Counted from the stretch's first letter, positions 26,314 to 34,481 are shown. The stretch: 64,000 nucleotides of DNA from Rhizobiaceae bacterium (GCA_014238155.1 JABABQ010000072.1:1-64000); one strand, 5' to 3'. Notes: generated by a model not told the origin, from the sequence alone. Program-made: numbers and translations.

Positions 26314-27216
26314 ATGGTAACGCTTGTCAACAATGTTCAGCCTGCGGCTAACGACCCGCAATCCGGCTACGACACTTACCTCGAACCAGATACACGGGTG
26401 CCGCCCAAACCCCAATCAATGATGCCTGTGGTGAGCGTCAACGGTGTGGAGATTCCGGAATCCGAGATACTGGAGGAGGCTCAACACCACCCTGCAGACA
26501 ATCCCGGAGAAGCTCTTAAAGCAGCGGCTCGCGCCCTCGTCGTCAAGGAGCTGCTCTTCCAGGAGGCACAGCGACTTGAAATTACAGCGACCCCACAGGG
26601 AGATGACACCGGAGGGGTAGAAACCGAAGTTGATGCCGCCATTCGGGTTATGATCGGCCAGGAAATAGATATTCCGGTTGCGACCGACGCCGAATCCCGC
26701 CGTTACTTTGACAATAACCGGCACCGATTTCGTTCCGAACCAATTTATGAGGTCCGTCATATTCTTCTTGTCGCCTCACCAGCAGACCGTGAAGCCCGAG
26801 ACAAAGCCAGGCAGCAGGCCGTTTCCATGATCAATGTCTTGCAGAAAATGCCGGAACGGTTCGAACAACTGGCCGAGGAAGTGTCCGCCTGCCCATCTGG
26901 AAAGCAGGGTGGCAACCTTGGGCAGATTTCCAAGGGTGACACAGTTTTCGAATTCGAAGAGGCATTGGTCTCAATGGAACAAGGTGAACTGTCACAACAG
27001 CCGGTCGAGACGCCTTTCGGGATCCACATTATCGCCCTCGACCGCAAAATCGAAGGTTTCGAGCTGCCCTATGACCAGGTCAGTGACAAGATCTCAGCCT
27101 GGTTGCAGGCCGCCAGCTGGTCACGTGCCGTTTCACAATATGTCACCATTCTAGCCGGGCAAGCCAGGGTCGCGGGAATCGAATTAGCCAATTCCGATGG
27201 CCCGCTCGTTCAATAG
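26314..27216 (+). CDS. Parvulin-type peptidyl-prolyl isomerase linked to nar
   Basis: A 300-residue protein with a PpiC rotamase domain at about residues 140-245: YEVRHILLVASPADREARD, SACPSGKQGGNLGQISKGD, FEEALVSMEQGELSQQPVETPFGIHII. The first 130 residues are a helical region like the NifM/SurA N-domain. No signal peptide or membrane helix is seen, so it should be cytoplasmic and could help fold NarGHJ rather than envelope proteins. Nar-linked parvulins are also found in Pseudomonas and Paracoccus nar operons. It sits 7 bases after narI. Confidence 0.9.
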   Translation: MVTLVNNVQPAANDPQSGYDTYLEPDTRVPPKPQSMMPVVSVNGVEIPESEILEEAQHHPADNPGEALKAAARALVVKELLFQEAQRLEITATPQGDDTGGVETEVDAAIRVMIGQEIDIPVATDAESRRYFDNNRHRFRSEPIYEVRHILLVASPADREARDKARQQAVSMINVLQKMPERFEQLAEEVSACPSGKQGGNLGQISKGDTVFEFEEALVSMEQGELSQQPVETPFGIHIIALDRKIEGFELPYDQVSDKISAWLQAASWSRAVSQYVTILAGQARVAGIELANSDGPLVQ

Positions 27217-27228
27217 GACCCCAGTATA

Positions 27229-27810
27229 ATGGTACAGGTTCCAGCAGATCGCGACCTGAAATTGAAAACACTTCGGGAGTCGCCCCCATCTTCATTGTTG
27301 GACGACCCCCTTGAATATTTGATTGCCGAGCATGCCCGGCAACGCATGATGTGTGACGTGCTGGACGATATTTCCAATTCTGATGAACCGGACAAGGAAC
27401 TGGTTGGCGAGGTATTGAATTTCCTCAAAGAGGATTTTAAACGCCATGTGCTCGATGAGGAAATGGGCCTTTTGCCAGCGCTTGAACATGTCGGCCAGAC
27501 CGATGCCCGCTTCCGTGATGTTCTTGCTCGGCTGCGACAACAGCACGATGAACACCGCACACTCGTCACAGAGATCATCTCATTGTTGGAAAACCTCCTG
27601 AGCTCTGCGAAAGATTTAGTTCCTGATCGAAAATTGTCAAAAATGTTGCAAATTTTCGCCACGGTTGAACGAGACCACCTGATCCTGGAAAACGCAATCG
27701 TTCTTCCCATTGCCAAAGCAGAACTTTCCAGTGGCACGCTGGTCAAACTCAGCAGGGATATGATGGCCCGGCGGAGTATAGAGCCGGAAGGCGAAGACAA
27801 TGCTGAGTGA
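27229..27810 (+). CDS. Hemerythrin domain protein
   Basis: A 193-residue four-helix protein with the spacing of a hemerythrin HHE domain: LIAEHARQRM (His35), FKRHVLDEEMGLLP (His73, Glu77), QQHDEHRTLV (His106 or His109) and VERDHLILENAIVLP (His150, Glu154), a full di-iron ligand set. Such proteins in denitrifying operons are thought to bind oxygen or nitric oxide or to protect Fe-S and molybdenum centres. It is the sixth gene of the nar transcript and overlaps the carbonic anhydrase start by 11 bases. The exact role is not known from sequence. Confidence 0.88.
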   Translation: MVQVPADRDLKLKTLRESPPSSLLDDPLEYLIAEHARQRMMCDVLDDISNSDEPDKELVGEVLNFLKEDFKRHVLDEEMGLLPALEHVGQTDARFRDVLARLRQQHDEHRTLVTEIISLLENLLSSAKDLVPDRKLSKMLQIFATVERDHLILENAIVLPIAKAELSSGTLVKLSRDMMARRSIEPEGEDNAE

Positions 27811-28438
27811 TCTTCTGAAACACAATCGTGAATGGGCAGCTCAGCGCGAAGCGGAGGATCCCGACTATTTCAAACGCTTGTCGCAATTGCAGAAGCCGGA
27901 CTACCTGTGGATCGGTTGTTCCGACAGTCGTGTACCTGCCAACGTCATTACCGGCCTTGAACCCGGAGAAGTATTTGTTCATCGCAATGTTGCCAATCTC
28001 GTTCACCGCGGCGACTTAAATTTGCTTTCAGTGCTGGAGTTTGCGGTTGAAACGCTTGAGGTGGAGAACATTATAGTCTGTGGGCACCATGGGTGCGGTG
28101 GTGTTCACGCTGCAATGGACGGACACCGACACGGGATTATCGATCACTGGTTGCAACCGATCAGGGATATAGCCTCCGCAAATGAGGGCGGGCTGGCAAG
28201 ACTTCACGATCAGGAAGAAAAACTAGATTCACTTTGCGAACTGAGCATTGCCGCTCAAGTTGACAGTCTGGCAAAGACGCCAATCATCCAGTCGGCCTGG
28301 CGACGCGGCAAGAAACTCAATATTCACGGTTGGGTCTATTCACTCAATGATGGCTTGCTGCAAGACCTGGATTGTCGCCGCAGTTCAGTCGACGGCCTCC
28401 ATCAAAAATTAGCGCACAGGGCACATTATGACTTCTGA
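27800..28438 (+). CDS. can: Beta-class carbonic anhydrase
   Basis: A 212-residue beta carbonic anhydrase interconverting CO2 and bicarbonate. The zinc ligands Cys40, His96 and Cys99 and the Asp42-Arg44 dyad are visible in WIGCSDSRVPAN and IVCGHHGCGGVHAAM, with RNVANLVHRGDLN between them; it is of normal length and type. It overlaps both neighbours by 11 bases, so its expression is tied to the nar operon. A carbonic anhydrase could help with pH or bicarbonate balance during nitrate respiration; that link is inference. Confidence 0.95.
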   Translation: MLSDLLKHNREWAAQREAEDPDYFKRLSQLQKPDYLWIGCSDSRVPANVITGLEPGEVFVHRNVANLVHRGDLNLLSVLEFAVETLEVENIIVCGHHGCGGVHAAMDGHRHGIIDHWLQPIRDIASANEGGLARLHDQEEKLDSLCELSIAAQVDSLAKTPIIQSAWRRGKKLNIHGWVYSLNDGLLQDLDCRRSSVDGLHQKLAHRAHYDF

Positions 28439-28970
28439 TTCATCAATTGCAATCGTAAGATTCGACAAAGAACAAAACGTGGATTCGGTATTGGCCGGTG
28501 CGGCTAAAATGCTGAAACAACGTGGATATCGCGCCAGCGGTTTTTTGCAAAGGGAGCAGGATGAAAATGGCAGTGGCTGCTGTACCGATGTATTTTTAGA
28601 AGATATCGGATCTGGAAACCGCTTTCAGATAACCCAATCTCTGGGCGCGGGTTCCAAAGGATGCCGCCTTGATCCTGCCGGACTGGTTGAAGCTGTCAGT
28701 CACATGACGCAACAAATCAACGATCAAGTCGATGTGCTCTTTTTGAACCGGTTCGGAAAGGGTGAAGAAGATGGACGGGGATTCAGGCCGGTAATCGAGT
28801 CTGCCTTCATGTTGGGCATTCCAACGCTAATTGCCGTTCGCGATGCCTATCTTGATTCCTTCATGCAGTTTTGTGGCGACGATTACACTACTCTTCCTGT
28901 CAACGCCGAAGACATTGCAATTTGGGTTCAAAAACGGTGCCCACAGCCGGAATTGTTACAAAGCGCATGA
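28428..28970 (+). CDS. DUF2478 family protein (nucleotidase-like)
   Basis: A 180-residue cytosolic protein of the DUF2478 family: IAIVRFDKEQNVDSVLAGAA at the start, KQRGYRASGFLQREQ, the conserved GAGSKGCRLDPAGLVEA, VDVLFLNRFGKGEEDGRGFRP and IESAFMLGIPTLIAV. The fold resembles P-loop nucleoside-triphosphatases but without a classical Walker A motif. Members are commonly next to molybdate uptake or nitrate reductase genes, suggesting a part in molybdenum cofactor or metal handling; no activity is established. It is the last gene of the nar transcript as far as I can see. Confidence 0.82.
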   Translation: MTSDSSIAIVRFDKEQNVDSVLAGAAKMLKQRGYRASGFLQREQDENGSGCCTDVFLEDIGSGNRFQITQSLGAGSKGCRLDPAGLVEAVSHMTQQINDQVDVLFLNRFGKGEEDGRGFRPVIESAFMLGIPTLIAVRDAYLDSFMQFCGDDYTTLPVNAEDIAIWVQKRCPQPELLQSA

Positions 28971-29002
28971 ATCAACAGTCCCTGCAAAAGGATGGTTTCA
29001 GC

Positions 29003-29251
29003 TCAATGCCGATTCATGCGTTTCAATCGTTCGGCATTGGGACAAAATTCGGGGGGTTGCTTGGTACCGTTTGCTTCTGACAGCCACTTTTGACATTCAT
29101 CAACATTTCTGCATCCCAGGCAGGCCACGATGGCGCTCCTGATGTTACTGGCTCCGCGATGGGAAACGTCGGCATCCACTCTTGAATCAGTTCGTTCCAA
29201 CATCTGACTGAGTAAATCCAGGCGTTCTGCTGATTTTTGAAAAAATCCCAA
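29003..29251 (-). CDS. DUF6455 family small protein
   Basis: An 82-residue cytosolic protein. Its C-terminal half matches DUF6455: IRSAIVACLGCRNVDECQKWL and PEFCPNAERLKRM, with four cysteines in C-x2-C-x5-C and a lone PEFCPNA motif that could bind a metal. The frame stays open to 29395, but that would run through the hemN promoter; a TTG at 29251 with GGAG about 10 bases upstream is a better start. A perfect FNR box lies 67 bases upstream, divergent to hemN. The function of the family is unknown; anaerobic expression is inferred. Confidence 0.65.
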   Translation of the reverse strand: MGFFQKSAERLDLLSQMLERTDSRVDADVSHRGASNIRSAIVACLGCRNVDECQKWLSEANGTKQPPEFCPNAERLKRMNRH

Positions 29252-29311
29252 GGGACATATCTCCGTATTGATATTGCCATGATAGATTATTCCTGCACGT
29301 CTTCCGGGTCC

Positions 29312-29325
29312 TTGATCTGAATCAA
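29312..29325. promoter_or_regulatory. Perfect FNR box between DUF6455 gene and hemN
   Basis: TTGATCTGAATCAA matches TTGAT-N4-ATCAA exactly. It is centred 97 bases before the hemN start and 67 bases before the proposed DUF6455 start. On the minus strand TATCAT and TAATCT sit where a -10 could be for the small gene, so one box may activate both directions. Confidence 0.72.
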
Positions 29326-29415
29326 GGATCAATTGGGTCCCGCTCGGCATGTTGGCTGTAAGAACGGGGTTCAAATCGCACCTGCGACGGCCCACCGACC
29401 TACAAGATTCCGCTC

Positions 29416-30771
29416 ATGATTGACCCTGAAGCTGTACTGAATCACCATTGCAAGCCAGTCCCCAGATATACCAGTTACCCGACTGCTTCGATGTTCAAGG
29501 AAGGGCTTGGAGCCGTATTATTCGAACAATCCCTTGCCGGCCTTGATCCGGCCGATCCTGTTTCGACATATCTTCATATTCCCTATTGTGATCGGCTTTG
29601 CTGGTTTTGCGCCTGTCATACCAAACACACTTTGAAATATGCGCCTGTGGCTCGCTATGTGAGGTCCTTGGTTGCCGAAGTAAAACTGCTCAAACAGCAT
29701 CTGCCCTTTCGACCGCTGCTTGGCCAACTGCATCTTGGTGGCGGCTCCCCCAGCCTTTTGAAATCGGACGACCTTCTGCTTATTCGCGATGCACTCGAAC
29801 AGGTGTTCACGATCAATGCAGATACGGAAATCAGCGTCGAGATCGATCCCAGCGATGTTAATGGCTCGACAATAGACGGCCTGGCTGAATTCGGCCTGAC
29901 ACGGGCAAGTATCGGCGTGCAGGATTTCCACCCAGACGTACAGCAAGCAATCAATCGCCCACAAAGTTTCGAGATTACCCGCGATGTTGTCCAGCAATTG
30001 CGCGCAGCCGGGATCCGGTCATTAAACATTGATGCTCTCTATGGATTGCCGTTGCAGAGCGAAAGCCGTCTTCTTCGCACACTGGAACAATGCGTCAATC
30101 TTCACCCGGATCGAATGGCTTTGTTCGGCTATGCTCACGTACCCTGGTTGAAAAAACATCAAAACATGATCAACTGCGACGATCTGGCTGGCCCGCTGGA
30201 ACGCTACAAACATTCCCGCTCCGCAACGCAGGCCCTGGTGGCGGCCGGCTATCAGGCGATTGGCATAGACCACTTCGCCAAACCTGACGACTCGCTCGCA
30301 ATGGCAGCGCGCTTGGGTGAATTACATCGCAATTTTCAGGGCTACACCACCGACAATCACCAAACGATGATCGGTTGCGGCGCATCATCTATCGGTCGGT
30401 CCACAATCGGTTATGTACAGAACACCGTTCCGAGCAACCAGTATGAATCACAGGTTTCCGCGGGAACGCTGCCAAAAAACAAAGGATTGGTTTTCACGGC
30501 CGATGATCGATTGCGCAGACATATTATTGAACGGCTGATGTGTGACTTCGCGGTGGATTTCAACACACTTGACGCTTATCCGATTGAATTAGTTGACGCC
30601 TGTCGAAAACAGGCTCAACGGCTTGTATCCGAAGACCGGTTTGGCTTTTGCTCATTTGATGATTCAACTTTGCAGGTTCAACCGGTGGCCAAGCCATTCA
30701 CCCGCATTATTGCAGCAAACTTCGATGCCTATTATGAACCAGAACAGTTTCAATACTCAAAGGCCGTCTGA
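29416..30771 (+). CDS. hemN: Oxygen-independent coproporphyrinogen III oxidase HemN
   Basis: A 451-residue radical SAM enzyme that decarboxylates coproporphyrinogen III to protoporphyrinogen IX without oxygen, keeping haem synthesis going in anaerobic cells. The cluster motif HIPYCDRLCWFCACHTK gives Cys58, Cys62, Cys65 and Cys67, the C-x3-C-x2-C-x-C pattern specific to true HemN rather than HemW. PRYTSYPTA at the N-terminus and LHLGGGSPSLL (SAM binding) agree. It follows an FNR box. The TGA stop shares a base with the pdxH ATG. Confidence 0.97.
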   Translation: MIDPEAVLNHHCKPVPRYTSYPTASMFKEGLGAVLFEQSLAGLDPADPVSTYLHIPYCDRLCWFCACHTKHTLKYAPVARYVRSLVAEVKLLKQHLPFRPLLGQLHLGGGSPSLLKSDDLLLIRDALEQVFTINADTEISVEIDPSDVNGSTIDGLAEFGLTRASIGVQDFHPDVQQAINRPQSFEITRDVVQQLRAAGIRSLNIDALYGLPLQSESRLLRTLEQCVNLHPDRMALFGYAHVPWLKKHQNMINCDDLAGPLERYKHSRSATQALVAAGYQAIGIDHFAKPDDSLAMAARLGELHRNFQGYTTDNHQTMIGCGASSIGRSTIGYVQNTVPSNQYESQVSAGTLPKNKGLVFTADDRLRRHIIERLMCDFAVDFNTLDAYPIELVDACRKQAQRLVSEDRFGFCSFDDSTLQVQPVAKPFTRIIAANFDAYYEPEQFQYSKAV

Positions 30772-31367
30772 TGTCAGATCCTGACGACGCACTGACACTC
30801 TTTCGATCATGGTATGAGCAGGCGATTGCAGCAGAACCCAACGACGCAAATGCCATGTTTCTCGTGACAGCAGATGATACCGGCATGCCCAATGTGCGCG
30901 TCGTATTGATGAAGGAAATGAGTGAAAACGGGCTCGTTTTCTACACTAATCTTGAGAGCGCCAAGGGCCTCGAATTGTTGAACTCAAACAAAGCGGCAGT
31001 TTGTTTTGAATGGAAATCTCTTAACCGGCGGATCGTCATTAGTGGACAAACCGGACTGGTGAACGACGAAGAGGCCGATACTTATTATCAGTCCAGAGCC
31101 CGCCAGAGCCGCCTTGGTGCTTGGGCATCGCAGCAGTCGCGGCCTTTGAAAAGCAAGATGCATCTGTTGAAACAGGTGGCAAAAATCGCTCTCAAATACC
31201 CCATCGGCTCCATTCCGCGACCTCCCCATTGGTCCGGGTTTCGGCTTGTAGCCGACAGAATAGAATTTCTACAACACTGTGAAGGCGTTGAAACCTCACA
31301 GGTGGTTTTCAAATCTTCCCCAATTTCAACACAATTGTTGCGACAGCCATCGCAGAGCCGCGCCTAA
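30771..31367 (+). CDS. pdxH: Pyridoxamine 5'-phosphate oxidase PdxH
   Basis: A 198-residue FMN flavoenzyme that oxidises pyridoxine or pyridoxamine 5'-phosphate to pyridoxal phosphate. Conserved stretches are MPNVRVVLMKEMSENGLVFYTNLESAKGLELL (FMN binding), RRIVISGQ, and YYQSRARQSRLGAWASQQS. The usual C-terminal RLxP tail ends here in SQSRA instead, so the last residues are atypical (the RDR-x-W segment reads ADRIEFLQHCEG), and family enzymes normally end near WRxxRLAP. That divergence could alter FMN or substrate binding. It is translationally coupled to hemN, an odd pairing because PdxH normally needs oxygen. Confidence 0.88.
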   Translation: MSDPDDALTLFRSWYEQAIAAEPNDANAMFLVTADDTGMPNVRVVLMKEMSENGLVFYTNLESAKGLELLNSNKAAVCFEWKSLNRRIVISGQTGLVNDEEADTYYQSRARQSRLGAWASQQSRPLKSKMHLLKQVAKIALKYPIGSIPRPPHWSGFRLVADRIEFLQHCEGVETSQVVFKSSPISTQLLRQPSQSRA

Positions 31368-31500
31368 CCCGGCAAAAACCGAACAACACCGATAAATGTC
31401 TCACGCATCGGTACGTCCGTGGCCATTGCGGAAATGACGAAAACATTCACGCCCACTGGTGGCGTGATCAGGTCCAAACCAGTCGTTGTCATGAGCAACC
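31364..31500 (-). pseudogene. Remnant of a TRAP transporter large permease (DctM) C-terminus
   Basis: Read on the minus strand, this stretch encodes LLMTTTGLDLITPPVGVNVF and then VISAMATDVPMRETFIGVVR before a TAG stop at 31366-31364. The phrase GLDLITPPVGVNVFVI is the signature of the last helices of DctM-type TRAP permeases. The rest of the gene is missing: a stop codon lies just upstream in the same frame and no other DctM text follows. It ends convergently against pdxH, with the two stop codons overlapping. A fragment of this kind suggests past rearrangement here. Confidence 0.7.
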
Positions 31501-31584
31501 GGCCCGGTTTTTAGCGCCCATCAATACAAGCTCTGCTTGCCTTTCACATTGGACTTTAGCCTCCCCTTGCTCCTCTCCGTCAAT

Positions 31585-31598
31585 TTGCGCTTGCGCAA
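31585..31598. promoter_or_regulatory. Perfect Crp/Fnr-type palindrome upstream of the DUF1858 gene
   Basis: TTGCGCTTGCGCAA fits the TTGnn-N4-nnCAA frame of the Crp/Fnr superfamily but is not the FNR consensus. It is centred 58 bases before the DUF1858 start. Its CGCAA half also occurs in the second narK box, so the same regulator, perhaps NarR-like, could bind both. Confidence 0.4.
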
Positions 31599-31649
31599 GG
31601 ACGATGCCCTTGCAGGGTGTGATAATGGAGACCAACATGGGGAATTGCG

Positions 31650-31880
31650 ATGTCGGCCCTGCCTGAAATTGACCCGGATCAATCGATCGACGATATCATG
31701 CGCGTCTGGCCGCAAACGATCGCGATCATTCTTGGCTACGACATGCTTTGCGTAGGTTGCCCGCTCGCGTCATTTCACACGTCTGTGGATGCTGCGATCG
31801 AGCATTCTGTGAATGTTGAAGATTTTCTCAACGCGCTGAATCAGGCCTGGCACGAAAAACCTGCTATTACCGAAGAATAG
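31650..31880 (+). CDS. DUF1858 (hybrid-cluster-protein-associated redox disulfide) protein
   Basis: A 76-residue protein: SIDDIMRVWPQTIAIILGYDMLCVGCPLASFHTSVDAAIEHSV is a standard DUF1858 domain with the CxxC pair of CVGCPLA. These small proteins often lie near hybrid cluster protein, hemerythrin or nitrate respiration genes and may act as redox or Fe-S partners. GGGGAA lies about 10 bases before the ATG. It is a single-gene unit between the TRAP fragment and an inverted repeat. A Crp/Fnr-type palindrome is upstream. Confidence 0.85.
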   Translation: MSALPEIDPDQSIDDIMRVWPQTIAIILGYDMLCVGCPLASFHTSVDAAIEHSVNVEDFLNALNQAWHEKPAITEE

Positions 31881-32104
31881 TTGCCTTATTGCTGCTGCCC
31901 ATTTGCGACCATCAGCGGCATTGTCACGTTATCTCGACGATCGGCGCAAGGATGGGTAACTGTTGTTAAATGAGCAAAATGTCCCACGCACGTCACTGAT
32001 TTCCGTCGTCGGTAATCCAACGAGCAATATGGCTCTGCTTTCGCTTTCCGTTGAGCTTTCGAGACGTTGAGGACATTCTGGCGAAACGAGGGATCGATGT
32101 CAGC

Positions 32105-32392
32105 GCGGTGTTTCGACCGGGCGGCTCTTCGCCGCCGCCTGATACGGATAGTGCGGAATGCGCGGGATTATCGCCGGGGGCGTTGTGTTGTTTGATGTTC
32201 TGGGCTCGAGTTTTTGTTGGGTTTGAGCTCACGCTGTCGGGCTTGCGCCCTTCGCTCCGCGGGGGCGGCGCATAAGCGCCGGACGGCGCTTCGCCGTCTC
32301 TACGGATGGTTCAGAGTTGGCCGTAATCATCGACCGGCATATTCCACACCCACCGTATCAGGCCGCGAAGAGCGGCCCGGTCGAAAGACCGC
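32105..32392. repeat. Long imperfect inverted repeat, hairpin-rich intergenic element
   Basis: The left arm (about 32105-32165) and right arm (about 32334-32392) are near reverse complements over about 60 bases: both contain TTTCGACCGGGC-CGCTCTTCGC, CCTGATACGG and GTGxGGAAT. About 168 bases of loop lie between and hold a perfect 7-bp hairpin at 32282-32298 (GACGGCG-CTT-CGCCGTC). The element is more GC-rich than its surroundings, and frames on both strands within it look non-coding. It fills most of the 650-base gap 31881-32530, in which I see no gene. It may be a mobile non-autonomous element or a repeat-palindrome. Confidence 0.7.
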
Positions 32393-32530
32393 CCCAATTT
32401 CACAAAGGAGGGGAGCGGCGGCAAAACCGCGAACCAAACCGCAGCGGGCCTTCGCCCGCCTGCGTGAGCGCAAAATAAAACCACGGCGGGTCGCAGAAGC
32501 AGGCATCAATGCAGCTGTTGATCTGTCCTA

Positions 32531-33289
32531 TTAATCCGGGACAATCCGCAATTCAGTCGTAAAACCCCAGTCGGGATCATAGCTGTGTAGATGATAGATC
32601 GGGCAGGTCGTCAGGTCTGGTGGATAGTCGCCTTTGCGCAACGTTGTCGCGATGCTGGGCATTACCAGAACGGGAATATCTCCAACAAAACCCGCGACAC
32701 CTCGATGTACGTGGCCACAGAAAATATTCATGACCGATGCGGAACGCTGCAATGTGTGGCGAAAGCGTTGCAGGATTTCATCGGTTTTGAAGTGCAGGGG
32801 TTCCGGCCCCTCTGGCACAAGAAATGGCGGGTGATGGGCAAATACCGCTATCGGCTTATCGCTGTCGGCGTCGAGGATTTTAATCAGATCGGCAATTCTT
32901 TCCTCACAAAAGTCACCTTTGTTGCTCCCCGGGTGCAACGTATCCAGCACAACCAAGTTGACCGCAAAACCCTCGATCGAATAGGCAATAAATTCGGAAT
33001 TGGTCGACAAATAATCGGCGGATGAAAATGTTTTTCGAAGATTGGCACGATCATCCTTGTTGCCGACCATCAGATAAACCGGTGCGTTGGCCTTTTCCAG
33101 TGCTTCGGCTGCGCGCAGATATTCGTCGGGTCTGCCGTTTTGAACGATGTCGCCGGTATGAATGATAATGTCGGGTGCAGGATCGAGCGCGTTTATATCC
33201 CAGATCGTTCTTTCGAAATCCAGGATTCGTCGATCCGCATCGGGCATATCCAGGGCGATGTGGGTGTCAGAAATCTGCGCGATGATCAC
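32531..33289 (-). CDS. Calcineurin-like phosphoesterase, CpdA-type cyclic nucleotide phosphodiesterase
   Basis: A 252-residue metallophosphoesterase of the class III cyclic-nucleotide phosphodiesterase family (E. coli CpdA, Mycobacterium Rv0805). Metal motifs are in order: ISDTH (Asp8, His10), HTGDIV (Asp47), GNKDD (Asn77), FAHHPPF and FCGHVHRG. The fourth motif is normally GNHD, whose His takes part in catalysis; here that His is Lys78. The remaining six ligand positions look intact, so the protein should bind metals but may act slowly or on another substrate. It is probably the last gene of the sat transcript (16 bases from sat). Confidence 0.82.
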   Translation of the reverse strand: MIIAQISDTHIALDMPDADRRILDFERTIWDINALDPAPDIIIHTGDIVQNGRPDEYLRAAEALEKANAPVYLMVGNKDDRANLRKTFSSADYLSTNSEFIAYSIEGFAVNLVVLDTLHPGSNKGDFCEERIADLIKILDADSDKPIAVFAHHPPFLVPEGPEPLHFKTDEILQRFRHTLQRSASVMNIFCGHVHRGVAGFVGDIPVLVMPSIATTLRKGDYPPDLTTCPIYHLHSYDPDWGFTTELRIVPD

Positions 33290-33305
33290 AGTGTCAAACT
33301 CACGG

Positions 33306-34481
33306 CTAAGATTTCAGACCGGCATAATATTTCTTGAGGATCTTGACCACTTCAGGGCGGCCAAATTCCAACGGAATGTCGGCATCGTCTTCAAGCATCT
33401 GGCGCTGTTCGGTGCCGGAAACTGAAATATGGTGCTCCCTGTCGTGGGGACAGGTTTTGCCGGTCGCCATGCCATAGCACTTGCGACAATAGAAGGTGAT
33501 GTCGATCTTCAACGGTTTGGTCTGCAATGCACCGTTCCAAAGCTCATCGAAAATATTGTGCGCATCGAATGGGCCATAATAGTCACCAACTCCTGCATGG
33601 TCGCGCCCGACAATGAGGTGCGAGCAGCCAAAGTTTTGGCGAATGAGGGCATGAAACAGAGCTTCTCTTGGCCCCGCATAGCGCATCTCAATGGGATAGC
33701 CGGCCTGGACCACAGTGTCCTTTACAAAATAATTGTCGATCATCGCCTGAATGGCCTCGGTGCGAACTTCGGCCGGGATATCACCGGGCTTGAGAGCCCC
33801 CAGAACCTGATGAATGAATACCCCATCGGTAACTTCTACGGCGATTTTTGCGAGATGTTCGTGGCTGCGATGCATGGGATTGCGGGTTTGAAACGCGGCA
33901 ACCCGGGACCAGCCTTTTTCTTCAAACAGCGCCCGCGATTCCAAAGGTCTCAGATAAAGGTCGGGATATTTTGCCGGATATTCGCCTTCAGAAACAACTC
34001 GAACCGATCCTCCAAGATTAACCGCTTCCTGCGCCAGGACCTTTTGGACGCCGGGGTGAGCCGGATCCGTCGTACGATACACCTTTTCGCATTCAAGCTG
34101 CTTGTCGATTTCATATTTTTCACCGACCGACAGGATTGCCAGCACCTCACCACTTTCGCCATCACACAGCGCTACATCATCACCGATGGCAATGGTATTG
34201 GCGGTTTCAGTGCTGGCCGACAAGGTGACGGGAATCGGCCAGAATATGCCGTTGTCCAGTTTCATATCGACGCAAACACCGTACCAACTATCCTTCCCCA
34301 TAAACCCGGTTAGTGGTGTGTAAGCTCCCATGCCAAACATGAAAACGTCGGACGCCTCACGGGTGGTCAACGGTATCTGCGCCAGAGACTTTGCATGCTC
34401 AATCAACTGCGCCCGTTCGTCTGCTGGCACCAACAATGGCTGAACTGAATCCGACCCGTGCGGCGGTACGAGTTTCGACAT
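33306..34481 (-). CDS. sat: ATP sulfurylase (sulfate adenylyltransferase), Sat
   Basis: A 391-residue homo-oligomeric ATP sulfurylase. In sulfur oxidation it turns APS and pyrophosphate into sulfate and ATP. The active-site motif [11 protein letters not shown] (nucleotide HxGH-like loop) and [17 protein letters not shown] are clear, as is the metal-site stretch [17 protein letters not shown], which is the zinc-binding-type C-terminus. No APS-kinase domain is fused. Start at ATG 34481 with GGGAGAAC just upstream. It lies with aprMBA on the same strand, about 1.5 kb downstream of aprA, so together these complete sulfite-to-sulfate oxidation by the APS route. Confidence 0.95.
   Translation of the reverse strand: MSKLVPPHGSDSVQPLLVPADERAQLIEHAKSLAQIPLTTREASDVFMFGMGAYTPLTGFMGKDSWYGVCVDMKLDNGIFWPIPVTLSASTETANTIAIGDDVALCDGESGEVLAILSVGEKYEIDKQLECEKVYRTTDPAHPGVQKVLAQEAVNLGGSVRVVSEGEYPAKYPDLYLRPLESRALFEEKGWSRVAAFQTRNPMHRSHEHLAKIAVEVTDGVFIHQVLGALKPGDIPAEVRTEAIQAMIDNYFVKDTVVQAGYPIEMRYAGPREALFHALIRQNFGCSHLIVGRDHAGVGDYYGPFDAHNIFDELWNGALQTKPLKIDITFYCRKCYGMATGKTCPHDREHHISVSGTEQRQMLEDDADIPLEFGRPEVVKILKKYYAGLKS

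Noticed and set aside
29252-29395. Extension of the DUF6455 frame to an upstream ATG at 29395
   Set aside because: It would cover the FNR box and the hemN promoter, and the added residues do not match the family.
29326-29410. A tRNA-like stretch before hemN
   Set aside because: GGTTCAAATC resembles a T-loop, but no acceptor stem or anticodon arm could be paired.
31993-32275. Open frames on both strands around the inverted repeat
   Set aside because: They follow the repeat arms and have low-complexity Gly/Ser/Arg text with no ribosome binding site; structure explains them better than coding.
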